From: Rhexocercosporidium sp. MPI-PUGE-AT-0058
Lineage: Eukaryota > Ascomycota > Leotiomycetes > Helotiales
Direction: 5' to 3'
DNA length: 64,000 nucleotides
NCBI GenBank assembly: GCA_020746875.1
Contig: JAGTJL010000007.1
Location: 1,116,001 to 1,180,000, forward strand
Shown: positions 1 through 10,441 of the stretch, one piece after another
Layout of the letters: each line of letters starts with the position of its first letter
Position numbering within the stretch: the stretch's first letter is position 1
Notes under the pieces: model-generated
The model's database searches: none
Seen by the model: the letters and a program-made list of their open reading frames with translations, nothing else
What the model was told of the DNA's origin: nothing
Program-made: the position numbers and the translations under genes

Positions 1-1
1 C

Positions 2-241
2 TTGGCGCCAGATGAGGCGATGGTCCATTTCCTCCTTGGGCAACTGTACAAGAAGCTCAAGCAACGAGGAGAAGCTGTACATCACTTCACAGTCGCGCTG
101 AACTTGGATCCAAAGGTATATCTCGGATGTCCTCTATCATTTGAATCAAGTTAACTTTTTGTTTAGGCGAGTCAGCAAATCAAGGAAGCAATCGAGCTAT
201 TGGAAGAGGATGATGACGAGGAGACAAGTATGATGGGATGA
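2..241 (+). CDS. CDC27: APC/C subunit 3 (Cdc27/BimA), C-terminal end only
   Basis: 3' end of a gene that begins before the window. Two exon pieces are visible: 2-115 and 167-241 (stop TGA), separated by a 51-nt intron 116-166 with GTATAT...TTTAG ends. The frame encodes a TPR-type helix pair (LAPDEAMVHFLLGQLYKKLK, then a segment with HFTVALNLDPK) and an acidic tail ending DDDEETSMMG. This matches the end of fungal Cdc27/BimA, a TPR scaffold subunit of the anaphase-promoting complex that helps dock the coactivators Cdc20 and Cdh1 and acts in nuclear cell-cycle control. Only 62 residues are present, so everything upstream, including most TPR repeats, cannot be judged. The assignment rests on recalled similarity of the last TPR and the acidic tail. 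Confidence 0.85.
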
Positions 242-3200
242 AAAAGGATGTCTTGTACCTTTTACGGGACCCTGGTTGATTGACTTCACTTCTGGACCCT
301 TGAGTCATTACTTAGGCGCCAGTCTCAGGCCAGCTCAAGCCCAATAAGTCTAACCAACACCACAATCCATTCTCACAATCGATTCAAAATATAATTACAC
401 AGCTGGATGTGTCCCTGACCGGCAGCATGATGATACGATACGATGCCACCGTACATCTCGACGACCTAAGGACGAAACGAACACGAGAGGAAGCAGCATC
501 TGCATATAAAACCGGCGTTATTGGGTGCATGGATGACAACTAGTCGGATGGGTCAAGGTTGCAAGGCTGCGCTGCTGGGCATTATGAGTTCTCCATGGCG
601 TCGCATACCATTCAAGCTAGCCCCACAAGGCTAGGGGCTTTAGTGGCAAGGAGTTTGTTCATGAGCGCCTGGATATTTCGATGCATTAGAGGAGGTACAA
701 TACCCATCTGTTGAAGGATGCATTCCATGAATTCGACTTTGGAACTTTCTCGGAGATACAGACGCGAACAGACAGACAAAGTAAGAGAACGCGATGATTA
801 TGCTCATCCGTAATACAATCACTTTCACAATGAGAAGACATGCTTCGTCGCCCTGTCATCTTGGGTTTCATATTGAGCCAATTGATTTCCCCCGCGTCTC
901 TTTCAATGTGAATTCTAATTGGTAACTTGCTGTAAATTACTCGCATTTACATTCGCATTGACACATATTTCCGTTCACAAGCACTGGTCTCGCCTCCCCT
1001 TACTTGTGAAGTAGAGGCTCCTTCCCCTTGACACGCCTTGTTCTTCTCTAAAATAGAGCATACACAACGGCGGATCCGGCGGGTTCCATTTGGGAAGTAG
1101 TGGTTCCTTTGCTTGCGTTTGTTTGCTTTTAACCGTTCAATTTCGTTTTGAAACGTAGAACAAGGGATGCCGAATAAAAATGATTTCAGCTGATGAGTAG
1201 TCTAGAGAGAAGAAGTAGATTTGCTGTTGGCTGGTGTTGGCTTATTGACGAGTGACTGGTGGAACTGTGCATGGGAGGGCCGTTGATCAGACCAATGAGA
1301 GAGATGTCTCTTGCTCTTGTTTGGTATTATGAATGGATAATGGAATGGACTGGATAACATATCCAGATATCCAGCTCCCCGAGAACGGCAGTGTCCCTTG
1401 CCTATCGCCTGAAGTAGACAGTCACCGGAACAATTATATTGCCTTGTGCAATGACTCCAGTCATCCGCCCAAATACACATATCTAGTAGTGATCGAGCTA
1501 GCATTGAATAGAATCCTAAAGGTTGTTTGTGGTGTGGATCCGGGGTGGTTATGTCTCTTATATGGGTCATATATGGCAATGGGATTTGAAGGGATTCTTG
1601 CTCTAGTGGTGGTATACTTGACTCTTTGAGAGCGAGGCTGATGACTTGTAGAGCATCCGTATGTTTCTGATCTGGATGATAGCTACAGAAGCTTACCCGC
1701 TGATGGGTGAAAGAGAAGTCCTTGGAACATTGGAGATCCGTCTGGTGACACCAAATCCTACGAAGCAGTTGGATGAAGATGAAATGGCTTTGTGAGATGG
1801 TAAATTGGGAAAACCATCTGCTTGAAGGCATCCCTATTCTCTGGGATAAAGTCGGAGGCACATGACTTGAGCGAGCTAGAGCGGTGATGGTCGGGCTGGC
1901 AGGTGGCTGGTTGTTTTCAATGTTGAGAGACTAGGAACGACGAAATATGTCAGTAGCTATGACCAAGAAATATGGTATGAGCTAACGTGCTACTGATAAC
2001 AGATGCCCCCTAGATTCTAAAGCATTTTGGTAGGTGTTCCTCTTGAGAATCTTGCGGTGTTGAGAAGTGACGCGAGCATCTCAAAGCGCGAGGTACTGGG
2101 CAACGCGGTTACGATCTCAAAAATAGCAAACAGTCCACCAAATGAGCAGTTCAAGGCTCAAAATTAGGAATTTATTGATTGAAAATTCCTATCGCATTGT
2201 AGAAGCCCCGATGTCTATGCCTTGTCGGTCGCTGTGGGCGAGTTTGGCTGGTTGTTGACTTCACCTTTCGGCCTCGCCTACGGCCCATCAACAGCCTCAG
2301 TTCTGCCGAAATTTGCAGCACCTTTAAATAACGAAATACGCAGGTCGCTTCCACCATTTCAAGTCTCGGTGGCGCAGGTCAAGCCAGTCTCGTTCAACAT
2401 TATTGTTGTAATGAACACTCACTAACATGACTCTGCAGTTCTGAACACACAGGATCCAAACCCCACAGCGAGACCAATCCCCCTTCTCTTACCTGCAAGT
2501 TTGAGAAGGCTGATCCCCGCAAAGGATCTAGGGGCCCTACAGCTCGGGACTCGTTCGTGTAAGTCACCGCTTTCCGGCCTTGCTAACCAGTCTGCAGTAC
2601 GTCCCGAAGTGCGAAAGTTAATGGTTTACGCTCCCAGTCAGGCTGGGTATTGACCGTTCAAAGTAGCATTTCGGTACAGGCTTTCACAACCCCACCTACT
2701 TACTGAACCATGGGCACATGGGAACGTTTGGGTGGGTTCAAAAGCCGAGTAACATCTATCAAATGACCTCTTAGTCAACCGTGGTTTTATCCCACACCTG
2801 GCACGCTGGGCTTCATCGCCAAATTGGGATGGTAGATGTTATGAGGAGTGTGGAATGTTAAGTTTGCTCCGCGCATAATCGTAAGTTGATTCCCTCCCTA
2901 ATTAAAAACTAATGTTGTGCGAGACTGGCTTAACTTGAAGATTTTTTTTCCCTCTTTTTTTTGGTTATTGAATTTTGTCTCAGCTTCGCCCCATGTTGAG
3001 GTAGCGATGTGTTCTCATTATTTCTTGTAGAGATATTCCAAGTGCTCAAGTCATCCCTCGTTTGTTTTCTTCGGCAGAATGTCGCTACAGCAACACCATT
3101 GATGTTCACCTAAGTCAAGGCCCACAAAAACCCGTGCCGAATTCAAAAAGACCTCTCTGCAGCTCAGAACGTAAAGTTCTTCTCAAACATATGCCGTGAC

Positions 3201-4195
3201 TAGCTCCGGCCCCAGGCCACTATTATCAGAGGTCATCACGTGGCATAATACAATACCGACTACCTACCTACTGGAGCAAGCAAGTCGCTATCTCCCCACA
3301 AGCAAACATGCGTCTCGTATTTCGGGGCTTGGATACCTATCAGTCAGCAGCATCTCTGTCCTCCCGTCATCACAGTGTACAGAGCTGATGAAGCTGAAGA
3401 TGAGACATAAAGTCATCACAGCACAGCAAAAAAGAACAAACAACGCCTCTTTCCACCTGCACGTAGCCAACCCAACACGTTAACTGGACGCCATCAAACA
3501 CCACATTTTATCTCTCTCGTATAATGACCCGAGTGGCAAGCCAACCATGCAAGGCCGTTTACAAAGTCAAAAGCTTGACTAAGCGGATCTTGGGGTCCGT
3601 TTTCAAGGGTAAGCTGATCTTGGCATCAGCCATCTTGACCGCTCAATCGGGATTGATATCGGTGAGGTTCAACAAATTACTTCGGGACTTTTGTCAGCTT
3701 ATCTCCATTTCTCGCATCAATTATTGATCACGATTGGTTTCCTCGTGCTATACCGGTTTTGAAAGGAGGTTTTGGGGGTCGTATTGACAAGTTTAGGTTC
3801 CAAAATCTTGGTTGGGTCGTGATATCTCCACTTGCGAGTGTGGTAGAAAAGGCGGGAAATATCAATCATGAGCGATTTCTTAAGTTTATTCTTGGATTTT
3901 AGTTCGAGAACTTCACCGCTGTCACTTACTGGCAAAGTCTATCCCCCTTACTGTACCCCTCAATCATAAGCCAGCGGCTCCGTGGGCGTACATAATAAGT
4001 AGGTAGGTCAGGTACGGTGCTTATGCTTCGATGCAGCTTCTGCTATATCCGCCACCAACTTCTGCAGTGTACGTTCTCCCGACAAGTTGATCTTGTCTGT
4101 TAGAACAGTTCGATATCATATTCCTTTTATTATTCACATGTTCACTCCAGCCGCTTCAACGCTTTTCTGCAGCTTTCAGGTAGCACTTGGTCGAG
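242..4195. other. Long gene-poor stretch (3.95 kb)
   Basis: I see no supportable protein gene here. The longest open frame, 219 codons on the minus strand at 1202-1861, has a low-complexity composition rich in Ser, His and Gln, no recognisable motif and no splice context that would extend it. A T-rich run lies at 2941-2965. The upstream regions of CDC27's 3' neighbour and of the hydrolase at 4196 lie inside this stretch. Non-coding transcripts cannot be excluded. Confidence 0.5.
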
Positions 4196-5227
4196 ATGGA
4201 GAAATTCTTCGTTCCCCTAAATCGAGATCCTCAAATTCGAATCGCCTGCTCCTTCTTCCCACCCCCGGAACGACCTTCCCCACGAGACACACTGATCGTC
4301 TTCCTCAACGGTATCGATAGCCCGAAATCACATTGGTGTCCTGCGATCGACTCGCTGCTGAAACCACGAAGGCGGCCATACTCGACTCCATTCCTCGCAT
4401 ACGACAGACCTGGACAAGGAACCACAATAGGCAGGAACCAAGATGTTCCTGGGAGGCCGCAGGGTCATGGAAGAGATTGTTTGGAGGCTGCACACGACTT
4501 GAGGGAATTGATTGAGAAGGTTGGAGAGACTCGGCTCGGTCTCAATAGGGTGGAAATCGACAGCCTTGGCATTGTCTTTGTCGCCGCATCGATAGGTGTA
4601 GCGATTGCTAGACTCTATGCTGCAGAGTATCCTAGAACTGTTACTGGATACCTTTTCTTGGACTCGACGCTCGCGAATTCGGATTCTATCTCGGTCTACC
4701 CTGATCCTTATGCGCCAGATTTCAGAGAGGAGGAGCTTCTCAACGGTGTTACTGCACAAGACTTGGACACCGCGAGGAAAAGGTTGGGAAGAGTGTATCA
4801 TCCTGAGGCTCCGAACAAGGAGGGTCTTTGGCGAGGGAATCTCCCCGAATTGCTGCCATATTCTGACGCGCCGCAACTTCTTGGGCCTGGACCTAGGACA
4901 CCCTATGTGACTGTCATCCAGCACGATCCTGTAGTAAATGTCAGGCAATGGGTAAAGGTGAGAGATTTTCACTATCGTCAAAATATTCTGCTGATACCAG
5001 AGAAGCTCCTCGGAATTCCCAAGCGTGTATCGGAGGTCTATGGCGAGCCTGTTTGGACAGAATACTCTGAAGGACTTACACGACTTACGAGACCTCAAAT
5101 AAGGAAAGGGTTAATATTTGCGAAGGGTAGCGGACATCTAATCCACAAGGACGATCCGAGGTTAGTCGCTAGTGAGCTGCGAGGACTGCTGGATAAGTTG
5201 AGTCGCGATGAAGGAAGTCGAATCTGA
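4196..5227 (+). CDS. Alpha/beta-hydrolase fold protein
   Basis: Intronless frame of 343 codons. The first true ATG is at 4196; an in-frame TTG lies three codons upstream. It has the landmarks of the fold: an oxyanion-type FLNG (residues 36-39), YDRPGQG (69-75), a nucleophile elbow VAASIGVAIA with the presumed catalytic Ser132, and a late GHLIHKDDP with the presumed catalytic His314. The usual elbow is Gly-x-Ser-x-Gly; here the first glycine is Ala130 (A-A-S-I-G), which is unusual but seen in some fungal hydrolases. No signal peptide, so probably cytosolic. Substrate is unknown; relatives include esterases, epoxide hydrolases and lactonases, and the fold alone does not decide among them. It stands alone between gene-poor stretches, so context adds nothing. 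Confidence 0.85.
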   Translation: MEKFFVPLNRDPQIRIACSFFPPPERPSPRDTLIVFLNGIDSPKSHWCPAIDSLLKPRRRPYSTPFLAYDRPGQGTTIGRNQDVPGRPQGHGRDCLEAAHDLRELIEKVGETRLGLNRVEIDSLGIVFVAASIGVAIARLYAAEYPRTVTGYLFLDSTLANSDSISVYPDPYAPDFREEELLNGVTAQDLDTARKRLGRVYHPEAPNKEGLWRGNLPELLPYSDAPQLLGPGPRTPYVTVIQHDPVVNVRQWVKVRDFHYRQNILLIPEKLLGIPKRVSEVYGEPVWTEYSEGLTRLTRPQIRKGLIFAKGSGHLIHKDDPRLVASELRGLLDKLSRDEGSRI

Positions 5228-6346
5228 GCGGATGGGAATTATTGTGGGCCTTAGTCACTATCTAACTGCATGATCGATCGCAACAGAATTCGTTGATCAA
5301 AACTCGTTGATCGCTATCGTGAAGAAAATATGTCGAAGTGGTTGCCGATGATGGTGATTGCCGAATGCGATGTGTACTGCTGTCGTACCAGACAGGCCAG
5401 CAACTGTAGTATTTGTCAAGTACCCTGGATTCAGCTTATCATCTTGTTCGCCCAAAATTCACCAATCTGTCCTCCAGTCGGGCTGAGGTTCAGGGCAGAT
5501 TTTTGGTTCCCGCAACCGCGAAACGTTGCCACGAGGATGTTCCCAGTCCTTATCTGACGGCCTCAATGAGATTTGTGTTTCGTTGTTTGTGAACAAGGGG
5601 CATGGCTTCTTTGGACCCCAGAACCCAAATAGTGGATGCTACGAGGCGATGCGCTGAGATGTTCATTGGTTATATCCTTGCCAAATTGTGGCGTAGTAAA
5701 GGCGTAGTCATCTGGAACTGTTGATCTCATTCGGTTTACTTTCTCGCTTGGCGGGGAGCTCACCTCATTATTGGAACGAGACGTTGCTTACTGCTCAAAT
5801 TCTTTCGCTGCCCTCAGCCCTCACATGCAACGTCCGTAAGTGTAGCTTGATAAGTGCGTGGCCACTCAGGTTAAAAGGATAACATTTCCCTAGTCGACCG
5901 TATGTAATCACTTTGGAATCTATCTTCCCAACTCGGAAGCGCCCGATTTGGGCGCCACCAATGCCAACGGCCGACATTGTTGGAAGCGTGCAACTGGGTT
6001 CTCTTCTCTTGTGCTATCTGTAGTAGCATCGTTGAAAAGTCCAGGGATCCGCCAACCGCTAGGAAATTGCGAGTCTAGACCAGACCAGTACTAAGCCGCG
6101 ATGTAGCAACACCTTTGCCCAGTTCAATCTTCAGCCCTGTGAGCAATCTCGAGAGAAATTGAACTTATTTAGCAGATCTTCAGCTATGTACTCTCTGCTA
6201 GAGATGAGATTCTACTCAATTATATACCAACAAGATTTCAGTCAAAAGTCCGCAGCGTCTAAGGGAAATATATAGGTAGAAGGGATTTGCCTTTGCTTTT
6301 AGGTCACAACAAAGATTCCATCATTTCTCCCGATAGAACATCGCCT
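5228..6346. other. Intergenic, nothing supportable
   Basis: Only short open frames (at most about 75 codons) without motifs or convincing splice links are seen. Two minus-strand frames (5563-5763 and 5795-5977) are adjacent but I could not join them into a plausible protein. The 3' part contains the promoter of the Zn2Cys6 gene starting at 6347. Confidence 0.5.
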
Positions 6347-8009
6347 ATGGCTACTTTGAGACGCAGAACACATGCAAGATCAAGGAAGGGGTGTGTCACC
6401 TGCAAGGATCGTCATGTTCGATGTGATGAACGCCTTCCATACGTAAGTGCTTTTCTTCATCTATGGTTTTCAATAAACCAGGATATCAGATCCAAACAGG
6501 TCTCAAGATTGCTCTCTGAGGAATCAAAATCTCGATCTTAGGAATTTAACTTTGATGGCGCTGACATTCTTGAAGTGGTGAGTCCAAAGGGATACTCCAA
6601 ACCACCGCGCTCAGACCAACTCTAGAGCTTGCCATTGTTCCGAAGATTGCAGCGATTTGGCATTAGATCTTTCTAACACCTCTCTACTCTAGTCGGAATT
6701 GCATTCGCCTAGGCCGAAAATGTAGCTACACCACCAGAAGTTCAAGCCCAGACAGCAATTCGCAATATCTGAATAGTTCGTCAGGTCCACCTACGGGGAT
6801 AGAAGAGCCAGAGACATCTCTTTGGCCGAGAGCCTACACTGCGGCGTCCCAGCAAGCATGGCTAGCCAGAAACTCGCCTAGTGACTTTGAGATTTTATAC
6901 TCGGTTCCCCATCAGCAAAATCTTTCTCCACTAGATGTCACAGTCGTGCAGGAATCTCGAACAATGATGCTGCAGCGGTCCATGTCACGCGATATGATGA
7001 TGACCATAGCTCAGCACTACAAGCCTAAGTAAGTGCTCTCATATCTGAGAGTCAAACATGTTCACCAGCTGACTTTGGAACTAGGTACAATCTCTTGGCC
7101 GCAAGATTTGGATGTGTTAAACATGCAGTCGTTGGCTTAGGGGCGTACACTCACTTTCACGTAACTCGCAGCCCCGTTGCCAACGATGTATGTGTCAGGC
7201 ACAGGGGACTAGCGTTGAGAGCTTTACAAAAAGAAATTAACAACTTCGGACCTTCTAATTGTGACGCAGTCGTAACATCCTCAATTTTCTTATCTGCAAC
7301 TGCGGACAGCTGGTACATTTTAATTCTTCATTCATACTTATCTTCACTGATATTCTGATTTAGGGAGGAATGGGCGGTGTATGTTGACGGCTACTCAAAA
7401 GTATAATATTGTCCGGCCCGTCACTACTTGGGTCCAGATAATTCCTGACATCTACAGGCGATAACCCACATAATCAACAATCAGTTCCATACGGCATATC
7501 CCGGCCTTCTCAGCGATGACCTCCAGCTTCGAAGATGTGCGCAGAGGTCTAATCCACACACAAACCCCCTCCCCAAAGACGTCCCCGTCATGAAGTCAAA
7601 CATTGTAGACCTCATCCACTTCATTGTTAGCACAACCAACTTTATCGGTCTCCCAAAATGGCGCGCAGCTGGTTTCGAAGAGCTGGAAAAGCTCGCTTGC
7701 TCAGCTTCGGACGCTATGTCTGAAGTTGATGAAATAGAGCGGTACCACCTACTTTCCGGACTCCGCTCCTGGTTATTCTGGACTGATATGAGGAAAACAA
7801 ATGGTTCCGCAGAGCAGACTGTACTCACTGCTCATTTCTACGGCTTGGTGCTTGCTGTGATGCCTGTTTTCCCAGCAAGATACGTGGAGATACTGGTTGA
7901 AATCTGTGCAGAGAAGATAACGAAAGCACAGCGGGCGTTGGATGAAGAAAATGATGAGCTTGGTCTGGGACATCTACTCAATCTTGCACAATCTTATATG
8001 CAGAGTTAG
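6347..8009 (+). CDS. Zn2Cys6 transcription factor, Upc2-like type, abnormal zinc-cluster splice
   Basis: Exon model: 6347-6442, 6667-7028, 7085-7312, 7364-7400, 7458-8009 (424 aa). Exon 1 encodes a basic start and the first half of a binuclear zinc cluster, CVTCKDRHVRC (Cys16, 19, 26). Exon 2 brings RNCIRLGRKCSY (Cys44, 51). The rest is a fungal-specific regulator region resembling the sterol-uptake-control (Upc2) type, ending in LLNLAQSYMQS. Introns 2-4 are clean (56, 51 and 57 nt). The junction of exons 1 and 2 is not: the natural acceptor (TCTAG at 6692) shifts the frame, and the only in-frame acceptor I find (6666) puts Ser at position 41 where the fourth cysteine belongs and lengthens the linker. 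So the gene may be decaying, or spliced in a way I did not see. Expected role: nuclear DNA-binding regulator of unknown targets. Confidence 0.65.
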
Positions 8010-8989
8010 AGGATATAGAGAAGGAGAAGCTTGATTAGAAGCAATTGGATTCTGCAGGACAGAAATCGGCAGCATAGCGCCAAATCCCACACACAGACGT
8101 AGAATACACGGTTTTGAAACATACCAGGTGTCGTTTTGGCCAACTATTATTCTCACCTGCTTTTTCTGTGACTCCCAATTGGGTTATTTTGATAGTAACT
8201 AGAGCTTACTTAATCGAGCAACGCTTCTCAAATTACTAAAACCCCTAAATGATACATCTACGGACTGGATCATTGACGGTCACAAATTTCCATTGAAAAA
8301 TAGCAGCCCCCAACGAAGACTGAAAGTTAAATCATGCGGAGGTCGAGATCCAACTCTTGAATCCTTACGCAATACGACGACTGCAGGAAGCATACACCCC
8401 CGCAGGCCTATCTCCGGTTTTCTTTCCCGAGATATGCAGACTGCAAAGGAACAAGCGTCGGGTGTACCGCCCAATCGCTTAGGTACAAAGAATATACGAT
8501 GAATGCATGGATAGCTCCAGCCCCTAGAGCTCGACCAAATATTAAATACTGATTACGGCAACCACTTTATTACACTGGGAAATTGTGACAGAGCCCTGAG
8601 ATTTCTTCACCAGGCGACTCGTTCCTGCTATTCGCGCGGGTAGTGCGAGTTTCTGTAGCTATCGTCAATAATCATCGGCCGTTGACCCGACTGGGTTTCA
8701 GGGCATATCATATTTCGTTCGGGCGAGCCAGACACAAAGTTGTATGCCCCATGCATGCAGTCAAAGAGCATCGTGTGCTGGACAGTTAATAGCTTGTGAT
8801 TAGCTCTGTTACCAGATGATGACTTCCCAGCTCGCGTTCATAAGTTGAGGGCTCCGCTCTTCCTTCAGTTGGTTTCCGTACACCTTATACTTTTACTTGA
8901 TTCTGCCTTGATCATTGCCCAATTATTGTTTCTTGCTTTTACTTCCATTTTGGACGCAATTCACACGAAGAGAAGTCAATTTCTGCATA
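8010..8989. other. Intergenic, nothing supportable
   Basis: 3' flank of the Zn2Cys6 gene and promoter of the GPI-protein gene. Only short motif-free frames on either strand. Confidence 0.5.
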
Positions 8990-10098
8990 ATGTTCTCCAG
9001 GATGAGAGTACTTAACCTTCTGGTCATCCTCACTCTCTGCAACGGAGCACTCGCCCAACGCCCCGCAAATGTGACAATCTGCGACTACTATTCCGAGAAG
9101 ATCCTGGGTGAGAAGACAGCTGCAAGCCAGAAACTGCTCTTGACAATTCTCATAAACACCGTCGTGGTGGGGAACTATACCACACCAAATGTTGGCGTCT
9201 CAGTCCACGGCATCGCTACGCCTGGCGTCCAGGATGGCAAGGACATCAATCTCCTGCCGTATTTCACTGGTGCCCTGCTCTCGACTACACCACCTGGCGA
9301 CGGTGATGTTGGTGTATCCAAACTTTTCTTGGATGATGGTGGTGCGGCGGCTTTGCAGATGAATATGTCCTCTGTCGGGGCCACGTCTGCGCAACAGTGA
9401 GATGATCCCTGCCAACCCAAAATAATGAATGTCTTTCATACCATCCAGCTAACTCCCTCGTTGCTTCTTACTCAACCACATCTGGCAATACTTTGGCAAC
9501 CAAATCAAATGCTCCCAGCAAGGCAAGAGTGACATATTTCCTGCCTATCAAGGCGAGCCCAGCATGTTTAAACTCCATCGGTACGTCATGTCAAACATGT
9601 TCATGCTTCTGAGCAAGTCACTCATACTCTGCTTGTCACTGCAGTTTCATGGACATATCGAAAGCCGAGAACAACTTCTTCATCCAACAGCTCGTCGACG
9701 CATCCTCATCAATTGGCTTTTCCAAGGCTGACGCCGAAAACTGGAGGACATTGATGGCGCCATTCAACACTCGCTGCGCACCAGCTTTTGAGGTTGAAGG
9801 CGTAGCAGGAGGGGCTTATCTACAGTCCGTGTGTGCCAATGATGACTGTCCTCTTGATAAATCTGCGAACTGTGATGCCTACCCAGCTAAAGGGGTGGCT
9901 TTTGCGCCGGCGAATGCCACGATGGCAGATGCTTCCCCTTCGGCGTCTGGATCTGCTAATCCCTCTGCTCCTGGAGCTGTGAACGGCAGTGCGAGCGCTA
10001 CCCCTACAAGCATGGCTGTTGGCATGGAACATGGATTTGGCTTGCAGATACTGGTGACTTTGTTTGCGGCTGGCTTGGTTGCTTTCTTCCAGGTTTAA
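8990..10098 (+). CDS. Secreted GPI-anchored protein with a damaged first splice junction
   Basis: Exon pieces: 8990-9396, about 9471-9580, 9645-10098. The start at 8990 gives a signal peptide (MFSRMRVLNLLVILTLCNGALA). The body contains ICDYYSEKILGEKTAAS, GNYTTPNVGVSVHGI, LNHIWQYFGNQIKCSQQG, YQGEPSMFKLHRFMDISKAE and paired cysteines (CAPAF, SVCANDDCPL, ANCDAYP). A Ser/Ala/Pro/Gly-rich stretch and a hydrophobic tail ending LVAFFQV fit GPI anchoring. This is a family I recall as widespread in ascomycete secretomes, with no function I can state. Intron 2 (9581-9644) is clean. Intron 1 is not: the donor GTGAGA at 9397 is good, but the only nearby acceptor AG (9448) joins to an immediate in-frame TAA, and a branch-site-like CTAAC lies just after it. 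The start of the second exon is therefore uncertain and the gene may be non-functional. Confidence 0.6.
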
Positions 10099-10441
10099 AT
10101 TATGGATCCGAGTGTATTCGAAGAGCAGTGATCGTCTTGGTGGACAAGGAATAAGTCATAATTTTTGTGTATCTCCTTGGCTCTGAGATTGTAATTTGAC
10201 AAGACTTTGGCACTAAGAAGCTTTGCGTTTCTATTCGGTCAAAGCTGATCCGAGAAACGCTTTATATTGGAAACATTCAAGAGCCGCTTTGGGCAAATTT
10301 TGCGTAGAACTCTCAAATTAATTGTGAGCTCAGAGGGTCATGCGCCTGAAATACTTTCATTCATCCTCGTACGTTAACCTAAGCAATCCATCCGTCGACT
10401 TTGCCAGACCACTATATGCTCCCAAGAATACCATCGTGCAA
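10099..10441. other. Short intergenic, nothing supportable
   Basis: 343 bases between the GPI-protein stop and the end of the degraded protease. I see no coding or structural signal. Confidence 0.5.

Noticed and set aside
1202..1861. 219-codon open frame on the minus strand
   Set aside because: Longest frame in its region, but its composition is atypical, no motif is visible, and no splice signals or neighbours support it. Kept out of the gene list.
5563..5977. Two adjacent minus-strand frames that might form one gene
   Set aside because: I could not connect them with GT-AG sites, and neither has a recognisable motif.
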